A stretch of DNA of 8,634 nt, taken from contig JAJAYS010000043.1 in NCBI GenBank assembly GCA_026786065.1, forward strand, positions 1-8,634, in the 5' to 3' direction. Both the position numbers and the translations under genes were made by a program. Under the pieces are notes generated by a model. That model saw only the letters and a list, made by a program, of their open reading frames with translations, was not told where the DNA came from and did not search any database. Source of the DNA: Polaromonas sp. (lineage in GTDB: Bacteria > Pseudomonadota > Gammaproteobacteria > Burkholderiales > Burkholderiaceae_C). Shown here piece after piece: positions 1-7,936 of this stretch; position 1 is the first letter of the stretch, and each line of letters starts with the position of its first letter.

Positions 1-1
1 G

Positions 2-1636
2 AACAACACCGCGACATCGTCGTACAACAACGGCGCGGCAGTAGTGACTGGTTCGTCTAACACCGTGCCGTTCACCGTCACGCAGCAAGCCTCGGTGACC
101 ATGACTCCTCCAGCAGCCATTGCAACTGCTGCGCCGGGCTCGACGATCAGCTTCGCCAACCTTCTGACCAACACCGGCAACGGCACCGACACCTTCAACC
201 TCGCCATCGGCACCAGCAGCTTCCCCGTTGGCACGACCTTCCAGATCTTCAAGAGCGACGGCGCGACGCCATTGGTCGATACCAACGGTGACTCGGTTAT
301 CGACACCGGCCCGGTTCTGGCAGGCGGCACCTACAGCGTGATCCTGAAAGCCACGTTGCCGCTGAATGCTTCGGGTGGCCCGTTCAGCGTCAGTAAATCC
401 GCGACCTCGGTCTTCAACAGCGCCGCCACGGCCACTGCAACCGATACCCTGACCGCGATGACGGCGGCGACCGTTGATTTGCGCAATACCGATACGTTGG
501 GAGCGGGTGCAGGCACCGAAACGACCATCGTCACCAATGTCGCCACGGCAGGCGGTACCACCAGCTTCACGCTGCTCGCCTACAACACCGGCGCCTCGGC
601 CGACAGCTACAACCTGAGTGCCGGATCGACTGCTGCGATGGCGGCGCTGCCGGCGGGCTGGTCGGTCAGTTTCCGTGCCGGCTCCTGCCCATCGACTGGC
701 GCCACGGTTACAAACACCGGCTCCGTTGCTGCAGCGCCCGCTTTCGGCGCAGTGTGCGCCGTGGTGAATGTGCCTGCAGGCGCTGCGGCTGGCACCACCG
801 ACCTGTACTTCCGGGTGTTGTCGCCGACCTCCGGGGCCACCGACTACATTCGCGATGCGGTCACCATCAATGTTGTGCGTTCGCTGACCATCGGCAACCC
901 GGGATCCGGCCAGGTTTTCCCGGGCGGCATCGTGGTGTACCCGCACACGCTGACGAACACTGGTAACGCGGCCGAGAACGGCTCGCTGAGCACGATTTCG
1001 TTGACATCAAGCAACAGCGCCTCCAGCACCGGCTGGACCTCGTCGCTGTATTACGACTCGAACTCTAACGGGGTGCTGGATTCCGGCGATCCGCAGATCA
1101 CCAGCAGCTTGTCTGCGGCGGGCTACGGCGGCAGCCTCGCCCCCGGCGCATCGATCACGATTTTTGACCGCGTGATGGCACCGAGCGGCGCGGCGGTCGG
1201 CGCCAGCAACTCAACGACTGTCACCGTCAGCACGCTCAACGGCAGCTACACCTCGGCGGTTCCCGCCACCGTAACAGTCGCTGACCGCACCACCGTCATC
1301 GCCGGTAACCTGACGCTGACCAAGGCTCAGGCGGTCAATACGGCTTGCAGTAACACGCCTGGCTCGTACACCGCAGCAAACCTGTCGGCCGCACCGAATC
1401 AATGCGTGGACTACCGGATCACCGTCACGAACATCGGCTCGGCCGACGCGACCACTGTGGTCATCTCCGACGCCACGCCGGCCTTCACGACCATGAGCAC
1501 CGCTGCGGTGCTGACGCCGGCCGGCACTATCGTCCAACCGATAGTTGGTTCTGGCGGTACCGTCACCGCGACCGTCGGTACGCTGGCACCGGGCGCGTCG
1601 GCTGTGCTGACCTTCTCGGTCCGTATCACGCCATAA
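2..1636 (+). CDS. DUF11/Ig-like repeat surface protein, 5'-truncated by window edge
   Basis: The frame is open from the first full codon at position 2 to a TAA at 1634-1636, giving 544 visible residues; the GTG at 44 is internal, not the start. Four Ig-like modules of about 110-140 residues follow one another (about 29-155, 156-294, 295-435, 436-544). The last resembles the DUF11 'conserved repeat' family, with ITVTNIGSADAT near 473. Modules 1 and 3 carry LTNTGN (55-60, 317-322) and an Asp/Asn loop (DTNGDSVID at 93-101, DSNSNGVLD at 352-360) like calcium-binding loops. Module 2 has Cys229 and Cys252 instead; module 4 has Cys449 and Cys468. The first residues (NNTATSSY then SNTV) match the N-terminus of the next gene's mature protein, so perhaps only a signal peptide and a few residues are missing. 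No barrel, sorting motif or transmembrane anchor is visible. The likely role is a secreted adhesin or surface-structure component; the exact function is unknown. Confidence 0.92.
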   Translation, partial: NNTATSSYNNGAAVVTGSSNTVPFTVTQQASVTMTPPAAIATAAPGSTISFANLLTNTGNGTDTFNLAIGTSSFPVGTTFQIFKSDGATPLVDTNGDSVIDTGPVLAGGTYSVILKATLPLNASGGPFSVSKSATSVFNSAATATATDTLTAMTAATVDLRNTDTLGAGAGTETTIVTNVATAGGTTSFTLLAYNTGASADSYNLSAGSTAAMAALPAGWSVSFRAGSCPSTGATVTNTGSVAAAPAFGAVCAVVNVPAGAAAGTTDLYFRVLSPTSGATDYIRDAVTINVVRSLTIGNPGSGQVFPGGIVVYPHTLTNTGNAAENGSLSTISLTSSNSASSTGWTSSLYYDSNSNGVLDSGDPQITSSLSAAGYGGSLAPGASITIFDRVMAPSGAAVGASNSTTVTVSTLNGSYTSAVPATVTVADRTTVIAGNLTLTKAQAVNTACSNTPGSYTAANLSAAPNQCVDYRITVTNIGSADATTVVISDATPAFTTMSTAAVLTPAGTIVQPIVGSGGTVTATVGTLAPGASAVLTFSVRITP

Positions 1637-1654
1637 CCGCGCTCTGAGTGGTTC

Positions 1655-1690
1655 AGACAGGGGCGCGCCGCAAGGCCCGCCCCTGTTTGT
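1655..1690 (+). terminator. Rho-independent terminator-like hairpin after the DUF11 gene
   Basis: It begins 18 bases after the TAA. The arms ACAGGGGCG (1657-1665) and CGCCCCTGT (1678-1686) pair perfectly. A C-C mismatch (1666/1677) and an inner GCC/GGC stem follow, closed by a GCAA tetraloop (1670-1673) of GNRA type. A further A-T and G-T pair (1655/1688, 1656/1687) extend the base. The trailing T-run is short and interrupted (TTTGT), so termination may be partial and some transcripts may continue into the next gene. The 3' arm is shared with the next hairpin. Confidence 0.72.
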
Positions 1691-1746
1691 CAAAGGGCAG
1701 GCTGTATGGGCGACCCGAGCCCGACTTCCTGCTCTTTGACAAGCAG
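1683..1746 (+). promoter_or_regulatory. 18-bp inverted repeat / long RNA hairpin overlapping the terminator
   Basis: The arms at 1683-1700 and 1729-1746 are inverted repeats identical at 16 of 18 positions. Both mismatches become G-U pairs in RNA, so all 18 positions can pair. The 28-base loop contains a smaller GGGC/GCCC stem (1708-1711 with 1719-1722). Bases 1683-1688 also form the 3' arm of the terminator hairpin, so the two structures exclude each other. The loop holds an in-frame ATG (1706) and the left arm buries a purine-rich AAAGGG (1692-1697). It could be an attenuator-like switch, a translational block on the upstream ATG, or an RNA-stability element. The pairing is seen directly; a regulatory role is inference. 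Confidence 0.5.
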
Positions 1747-1764
1747 ACCGCTGTCTTGTGGCTT
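1736..1764 (+). promoter_or_regulatory. Possible sigma70 promoter for the giant barrel gene
   Basis: A perfect -35 hexamer TTGACA lies at 1736-1741, inside the right arm of the inverted repeat. At a 17-base spacing the -10 position reads TGGCTT (1759-1764), a poor match to TATAAT, so basal activity would be weak or need an activator. Transcription would begin near 1771 and leave about 22 bases before the ATG at 1793. The -35 may simply be a by-product of the inverted repeat. Confidence 0.3.
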
Positions 1765-1792
1765 CAACGCTGACCTGTTCCTATTCATTTCC

Positions 1793-4700
1793 ATGCGCCT
1801 GATCGGCAAACTGCTCTGCGCTCTCGCTCTGCTGTTTTTATCGGGGGCAGGAATGGCTGCGCCGCCGGCCTCGGGGACGGTGATCCGGAATACGGCGGAG
1901 AGCACTTACATCGATTCAGCCAGTGGCTTGTCGGTGCGCTTGACTTCCAACACCGTCAACACGCAGGTCAGCCTGCTGGAGGCCCTGACTCTCACGAGCA
2001 GCCAGAGTCAGTTCGTGGCAATCGGCGCGCCCTTCGTCATCAGCCACATGCTGACCAACACCGGCAACTCCGGCCCCGCCGGAACGAACTACACCTTGAC
2101 TGTCGCCCCGGTTGCTGGCGGCGGGTTCTCGCCGATCAATCTGCAACTGGTGCGCGACCTGAACGCGAACGGCCGGCCCGACCTTGGCGAACCGGTGGTG
2201 GCCCCCGGTAGCAGCATCAATCTGGCGTCGGGTGCCAATGCCGCGCTGCTGGTGGTCGGGCAGGTTCCGCTTGGCGCGCTGGCCGGTTCAAGCGGGCAGT
2301 TGACGGTGCTGGCCATCAGCACCGTCCAGGGCGCGACGGCAACAAATACCGACCGGCTGACGGTGACCAGCGGGGCCGCGGTGCAGGCGACACTCGCCGC
2401 CTCGACCGCGTCGGCTGTTCCAGCAGCGCCTTTCAATCTGACCGCTACTGCGGTCAACAATGGCTTGCTGCCGGCGGGCCCGACCGCCGTGACGGTCAAC
2501 GGTGTCGCAGCCAATTTGTTCGTGCTGCGCGTGCCGGTGCCGGTCAACACCCGCTTCGTCCCGGCGCAGCCCGCTGTCAACCTGGGCGCGCAGACGCTCT
2601 ACCACTTGTCTGGCACGCCGGCCGGCCGCTACGTCACGGTGGTGCCGGCCGGTGAAGCGGTCGATGCGGTTGCCTGGAGTCTGCCCAATTTGCCGTCAGG
2701 CAGCAGCTTACAGGCGCAGTTCACGGTGATGCCCAATGCCAACGCGGCCGGCACGCTGTCTGCCACCGCCTACATGGACTGGAACGAGGCTTCGGCAAAT
2801 TTCACGACGCCGAGCAACACGGTGCTGCTGGCGCTGCCGGGGCGCGCGCCGACCATCGGCTTTTACCCGCCTTCCGGGTACACCAAGCCCGTCGCACAAA
2901 GCATGCCGGGCGCGCCGCTGTTCGTGCAGGTGGATGCGGCGATGTGCAATGTTGATCCAGCACAAAGTGGCACGCTGCCGGTGACGTTGGTGAGCCAGTT
3001 AACCGGCGACGCCGAAACCTTTACCGCGACCGAAACCGGACCCAACACCGGTATCTACCGGATACAGCCGCACGTTCCGACGGCCAATGCCGCAACCGTC
3101 GTCGCCGCGTCTGGCAATGGTGTGGTGGAAATTCTGCGAAACGACATCATTTCGGCCCGGATAACTGACTGCGGCAGCGTTTCGGTCACGGCCATGACTA
3201 CATTGCTGATCGACCCCAGTGGCGTCGTCTATGACAGTCGCACCGGCGTGCCGGTAGCCGGCGTCACGGTTCAGCTAATTGACATCAACGGCGTCGGCAA
3301 CGGCGGTAACGCCGGAGGCGCCGCAGTGGTGCTGGCGGCCGCCGGCGTGACGCCGGCGCCCAGCAGCATCGTCACCACGGCCGATGGCAGCTTCGCATTC
3401 CCGCTGGTGGTGCCGGGTGCCTATCGCCTGCAGATCACGACCCCTGCTGGCTACAACTTTGCGTCGGTACTCCCGCCTGCGCTTCAGCCGTCCGGCCGCA
3501 TCATCGACCCACAGGGCTCGTACGGCCAAGCCTTTATGGGCGGTGGGGCCAGCCTGTTGCCGGTTTACTTCGATGTTCCGGTGGACTCGGCAACCCCGGT
3601 GGGTGCCCTGTTTATCGAAAAGACCACCAACAAGGCGGTTGCCGAGATCGGCGACTTCGTTGACTACGCAATCCGCTTCAACAACGCCTCGGCCGTGGCC
3701 TATCCCGACGTGGTTTTGACTGACCTGCTGCCTGCCGGATTTGCTTACATGGCAGGAAGCGCCCGGCTCAATGGAGCCTTCTGGCCTGACCCGACTGGTC
3801 GGGCTGGCCCGAGCCTTCAATTTGCGATGGGAAGCATTGCGCCCGGCAGTCAGCCCAAACTGACTTACCGTGTGCGGCTGGGAGTCGGGGCCGATGCTGG
3901 CACTGGCGTCAACTCGGCGCAGGCTGGTAATTCCAGCGTGCGCTCGAACAACGCCAGCGTCCGCGTCAAAGTGATAGGCGGGGTGTTTTCGGATAAAGCC
4001 TATTTGATCGGCAAGGTGTTCACCGATTGCAGCCGCAATGGCGTGCAGGACGCTGGCGAGGCGGGCGTACCGGGGGTGCGGATTTACCTTGAGAACGGCA
4101 CTTACGCTATTACCGACGAAGAAGGCAAATACAGTTTCTATGGCCTGGAACCGCGCACGCACGTTGCCAAGGTTGACGGCACGACGCTGCCGGCCGGAGT
4201 CGCATTGCGGGTGCTGGGCAATCGCAACGCGCTTGATGCCAGCAGCCGGTTTGTCGATGTGATCAACGGTGAATTAGGCCGGGCCGACTTTGCAGTAGGG
4301 GAGTGTTCCGCCGCCCTTGGCGAAGAGATCGCTGCACGTCGCCGGGCGCTGGTCAATCCGGCGGAAATTGTGCAGGCGGTCGCCAATCCGCTAAATGGCG
4401 ACCGGGCTGGACTCGCGGTCGATGCCCGCACGCTGCCCGCGAGCGGCGCGCTTGGCTTGCCCGGAGCGCTGCGCGCCGGCGCGGGCGCCACCATATCCGG
4501 GCCGAATACGGCTGGCCTCGCTGTGGCGGGCGGCAACGCCGGCGTGCCGGCCAACGCGCCGTTTGGTACGGCACTCGGAGCCGTTGGCGATCCTGGTGGG
4601 CCTTACGCGCCAAGAGCGCAGGGCCTGCCGCGCCCGGCTTTCACGCCTGGCTCGCGGCTCAGTGACGTGGTGCCGGCGTTGACGCAGCCCGCCAACACGG

Positions 4701-7700
4701 CGCCGCCGGTGGCAGTAGCACCAGCCGCTCTGCCCGCGCTCGAGGACCTGTTGCCCGACATGACCTCCGAACCTGGATTCGTGGGGCTGCAGCAGGACCA
4801 GGTACTGGCTGCCGCGCAAACCCGCGTTCGGGTCAAAGGCCCGCTGGGCGCGCGTTTTGAGTTAAGCGTCAATGGGCAGGCGGTGCCCGAGAGCCAAGTC
4901 GGGCAGAAAAGCAGCCTCGAGAAAAATGCGGTTGCGGGCTGGGAGTTCGTCGGCGTCAATTTGCAGCCCGGGCGCAATACGCTGGCGCTGCGCGTGCTTG
5001 ACGGCTTCGGCGTGTCGCGTGGTCAGGCAGAGGTTACCGTTTTGGCGCCCGGTGCCCTGGCAAAAATAGAAATCGCCGCGCCGGCAGAGCCGGTCGCTGA
5101 CGCCAGTACGCCCCTGGCGGTCATCGTTCGCTTGCGCGATGCCAATGGTTTGCCGGTCGCCGCACGCACGCAGGTCACTCTGCAGGCCAGTTTGGGCCAA
5201 TGGCAGACCGAGGACCTCGACGCGCGGCAAAACGGCGTTCAGGTGTTTGTCGAAGGCGGTGAAGGGCGCTTTTTGCTGCTGCCGCCAGCCCAGCCAGGCA
5301 AGGCCGAGATCGCGGGCTTGGCCAATGGGGTGCGGGGCGTGGTGTCTATCGACTTCGTACCAAATTTGCGGCCGATGATCGCCGCCGGCATCGTTGAGGG
5401 CACGTTCAACTTTCGCAGCCTGGGTGCCGACGCGCTGCGGCCAACGCAAAGTGGCGACGTGTTCGAGCGGCAGATTCAAAGTGCTTCGTACAGCTTTAAT
5501 GGCGGCAAGGGCGCAGCGGCGGCGCGCACTGCGCTGTTTTTGAAGGGTAAGGTGCTGGGCTCGTCGCTTCTGACGCTGTCCTACGACTCCGACAAGCCGG
5601 CCGACACTGCGCTGTTCCGCGATATCCAGCCCAACCAGTTTTATCCGGTTTATGGCGATTCGGGCACGCGCGGCTTCGATGCGCAATCGACTGGCAAGCT
5701 CTACGTGCTGCTGCAAAACGGCAGCAACTACGCGCTGATCGGCGACTTCACCACCCAGAGCGACAACCCAGCCCGGCAGTTGAGCCAGTATTCCCGTGCG
5801 CTCAATGGCGTCAAAGGCCGCTGGCAACAGGGCGCGGTAAGCGCCGAGGGCTTCAGCGCCCGCACGTCGAGCACGCTGCTGGTTGAGGAGTTTCGCGCCA
5901 ATGGAACGTCTGGCCCGTTCCGGCTCGATCTGAACGGCGTCGTCAACAGCCAGCAGGTAGAGGTGATTACCCGCAGCCGCAACCAGCCGTCGGTTGTCTT
6001 GGCCGACACCGCACTGACGCCCTTCACCGACTACGAGATCGAGTATTACACCGGCCTGCTGTTGCTGAAGAGCCCGGTTTCCAGCGTCGATCCAGACCTG
6101 AATCCGGTCTTCATCCGCGTCACCTATTCGGTGGACAACGGCGGTCCCAAGCATTCGGTGAACGGTGCTGAAGGCCGGGTGGATATTTTTCCTGGCGTAT
6201 CGGTCGGTGCCAGCGTGATGCGAGACGAAGACCCAACAAACCAGCAAACCATGACCGGCTTGAACTTCAGCGCCCGGTTGGGCGAAAAGACCGTGGCCAC
6301 CGGTGAAGTCGCACGTAGCACCACCGACCTGAAGGGCAGTGGCAATGGCCAGCGCCTGGACCTTCGCCATGACGGAACTGCCTGGCAAGCGCGGGCCTGG
6401 GGCGCGCAAACCGATGCCGGCTTCTACAACATCGGCAGCCCGCAGGGCGCTGGCCAAGCCGAATACGGTGCCAAGCTGGCCGTGCCTTTGAACCCGACCA
6501 ACCGCCTGATCGGTGAGGCGTTGCGCACCAGCAACAGCGTCAGCGGGGCTGAGCAAACTGGCGCAGAACTGAAGATCGAGCACAGTCTGCCGGGCAACGT
6601 GAAGCTGGAAGGTGGCGTGCGCTACAGCAGCGCCAATGCTTATGCGCTGCTTTCGGCGCCAGCTTTTCCGGGAAGCCTGAGCGCCGGAAGCACCCAGCCA
6701 GTGGTACCAGCGGCTAGTCTGGCCGCTGACCCGGCCAACGCCGAGCAGGCCGGCTACACCAGCGCACGCGTGAAGCTCACGGTGCCGGTGCCTGAGATGC
6801 CACAGGCCGAGATTTTTGGCGTGGCCGAGTACGCGATCGACGGCAGCGGCGGGCGCGAGCTCGGTGCCGGCTTCAACTACGCCATCAACCCGACGACCAA
6901 GCTGTACGCCCGGCACAACTTCGTCAACAGTCTGAACGGCCCTTACACCTTGAGCCGGGCGGTGCAGCAGTACAGCACCGTCGCCGGCCTCACTACCGAG
7001 CTGTCCGACAGCACGCAACTCTTTAACGAATACCGGGTTGGCGACAGCCTGGACGGGCGCGGCAGCGAAGCGGCTGTTGGCCTGAAGCGGCAGACCCGGC
7101 TGGCCAGCGGCATTGGCCTGTCGGCGACGCTGCAGCGAATCAAGCCCATGTCCGGGGTCGTCGTTGAGGATTCGACAGCGGTTGCGCTCGGCGCCGACTA
7201 TGTTGGTGCAATCGGCTGGAAAGCCTCCAGCCAGGCGCAGTGGCAAAGCTCGACAACGACCGAAAGCTGGCTGCTGACCGCTGCCGTCGCGAGCAAACTC
7301 GACGAAAGCTGGACTCTGCTCAATCGCGGGCTCTACAGCTTGCAGACCAACAAGACCGGCAGCGGTGGCGAGCGCGAATTGGTCACCGCCCAGTCGGGGC
7401 TGGCCTTCAGGCCAGTGGCCACCAATGTCTGGAACGCGCTGGCCCGCATCGAATACAAGCGCGACCGGGACAGCACGCTCGGCGCCTCGATGAACCGGGA
7501 CGAGGCCAGCTGGGTCGCCTCGACCCACCTGAACCTGCAACCTGCCCGCGACTGGCTGGTGACCGGCCGCTACGCTGCCCGCCTGGCTAGCGACCGGGCC
7601 AACAGTCTGGACAGTCGCTCGGTGACGCAGTTGATCGGCGGACGCTCGACCTGGGACCTGACGCGCGATTGGGACCTGGGCGTTCAGGGCTACCGCACGT

Positions 7701-7936
7701 GGGGAAATAGCGCGGCCGAAAATGCCTACGGCGCCGAAGTCGGCTACCGGGCATTCAAAAATCTGTGGGCCTCGCTGGGCTACAACGTCAAAGGTTTCAA
7801 GGCGCCCGACCTGTCCGGCGATGCGTACACCAGGCACGGCGTTTATTTCAGGCTGCGCTTCAAGTTCGACGAGAACTTGTTCGGCCCCAGCTCGGCGATG
7901 CCCTCTGCGTCGTCTGCGCCGGTGGGCGCCCCATGA
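1793..7936 (+). CDS. Giant multi-domain Ig/SdrD-like outer-membrane beta-barrel protein
   Basis: The protein has 2047 residues from ATG 1793. That start is preferred over the in-frame ATG at 1706 because MRLIGKLLCALALLFLSG begins a classical signal peptide, with cleavage probably after Ala22. The cost is a pyrimidine-rich upstream stretch with no clear Shine-Dalgarno. Order: Ig/DUF11-like module (about 30-190) with SNTV (52-55), LTNTGN (87-92) and Asp/Asn loop DLNANGRPD (122-130); second Ig-like module (about 205-350); module with ETFTATETGPNTGIYR and Cys385/Cys460; CnaB-like domain (477-558); DUF11 domain (604-728); SdrD-B-like domain (737-838) with DCSRNGVQDAGE and Cys746/Cys838; Ala/Gly/Pro linker to about 1005; Ig-like (1010-1085); Big_1-like (1093-1190). 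From about 1195 the chain is Cys-free and rich in alternating aromatic/polar strands, with YPVYGDSG (1284), GDF (1317) and DYEIEYYTG (1413), ending in LRFKFDENLF (2021-2030) plus a 17-residue tail. This fits an outer-membrane barrel with an N-terminal Ig passenger. Exact function unknown: adhesin, anchor or exporter are all possible. Confidence 0.95.
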   Translation: MRLIGKLLCALALLFLSGAGMAAPPASGTVIRNTAESTYIDSASGLSVRLTSNTVNTQVSLLEALTLTSSQSQFVAIGAPFVISHMLTNTGNSGPAGTNYTLTVAPVAGGGFSPINLQLVRDLNANGRPDLGEPVVAPGSSINLASGANAALLVVGQVPLGALAGSSGQLTVLAISTVQGATATNTDRLTVTSGAAVQATLAASTASAVPAAPFNLTATAVNNGLLPAGPTAVTVNGVAANLFVLRVPVPVNTRFVPAQPAVNLGAQTLYHLSGTPAGRYVTVVPAGEAVDAVAWSLPNLPSGSSLQAQFTVMPNANAAGTLSATAYMDWNEASANFTTPSNTVLLALPGRAPTIGFYPPSGYTKPVAQSMPGAPLFVQVDAAMCNVDPAQSGTLPVTLVSQLTGDAETFTATETGPNTGIYRIQPHVPTANAATVVAASGNGVVEILRNDIISARITDCGSVSVTAMTTLLIDPSGVVYDSRTGVPVAGVTVQLIDINGVGNGGNAGGAAVVLAAAGVTPAPSSIVTTADGSFAFPLVVPGAYRLQITTPAGYNFASVLPPALQPSGRIIDPQGSYGQAFMGGGASLLPVYFDVPVDSATPVGALFIEKTTNKAVAEIGDFVDYAIRFNNASAVAYPDVVLTDLLPAGFAYMAGSARLNGAFWPDPTGRAGPSLQFAMGSIAPGSQPKLTYRVRLGVGADAGTGVNSAQAGNSSVRSNNASVRVKVIGGVFSDKAYLIGKVFTDCSRNGVQDAGEAGVPGVRIYLENGTYAITDEEGKYSFYGLEPRTHVAKVDGTTLPAGVALRVLGNRNALDASSRFVDVINGELGRADFAVGECSAALGEEIAARRRALVNPAEIVQAVANPLNGDRAGLAVDARTLPASGALGLPGALRAGAGATISGPNTAGLAVAGGNAGVPANAPFGTALGAVGDPGGPYAPRAQGLPRPAFTPGSRLSDVVPALTQPANTAPPVAVAPAALPALEDLLPDMTSEPGFVGLQQDQVLAAAQTRVRVKGPLGARFELSVNGQAVPESQVGQKSSLEKNAVAGWEFVGVNLQPGRNTLALRVLDGFGVSRGQAEVTVLAPGALAKIEIAAPAEPVADASTPLAVIVRLRDANGLPVAARTQVTLQASLGQWQTEDLDARQNGVQVFVEGGEGRFLLLPPAQPGKAEIAGLANGVRGVVSIDFVPNLRPMIAAGIVEGTFNFRSLGADALRPTQSGDVFERQIQSASYSFNGGKGAAAARTALFLKGKVLGSSLLTLSYDSDKPADTALFRDIQPNQFYPVYGDSGTRGFDAQSTGKLYVLLQNGSNYALIGDFTTQSDNPARQLSQYSRALNGVKGRWQQGAVSAEGFSARTSSTLLVEEFRANGTSGPFRLDLNGVVNSQQVEVITRSRNQPSVVLADTALTPFTDYEIEYYTGLLLLKSPVSSVDPDLNPVFIRVTYSVDNGGPKHSVNGAEGRVDIFPGVSVGASVMRDEDPTNQQTMTGLNFSARLGEKTVATGEVARSTTDLKGSGNGQRLDLRHDGTAWQARAWGAQTDAGFYNIGSPQGAGQAEYGAKLAVPLNPTNRLIGEALRTSNSVSGAEQTGAELKIEHSLPGNVKLEGGVRYSSANAYALLSAPAFPGSLSAGSTQPVVPAASLAADPANAEQAGYTSARVKLTVPVPEMPQAEIFGVAEYAIDGSGGRELGAGFNYAINPTTKLYARHNFVNSLNGPYTLSRAVQQYSTVAGLTTELSDSTQLFNEYRVGDSLDGRGSEAAVGLKRQTRLASGIGLSATLQRIKPMSGVVVEDSTAVALGADYVGAIGWKASSQAQWQSSTTTESWLLTAAVASKLDESWTLLNRGLYSLQTNKTGSGGERELVTAQSGLAFRPVATNVWNALARIEYKRDRDSTLGASMNRDEASWVASTHLNLQPARDWLVTGRYAARLASDRANSLDSRSVTQLIGGRSTWDLTRDWDLGVQGYRTWGNSAAENAYGAEVGYRAFKNLWASLGYNVKGFKAPDLSGDAYTRHGVYFRLRFKFDENLFGPSSAMPSASSAPVGAP

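Noticed and set aside
1211..1693. A 160-codon - strand frame over the end of gene 1
   Set aside because: It overlaps the well-supported DUF11 coding sequence and the terminator, and its product is Arg/Gly-rich with no domain; typical GC-rich shadow.
3275..4162. A 295-codon - strand frame inside the giant gene
   Set aside because: It lies wholly opposite CnaB, DUF11 and SdrD-B-like coding sequence that is clearly real; no recognisable domain or start signal.
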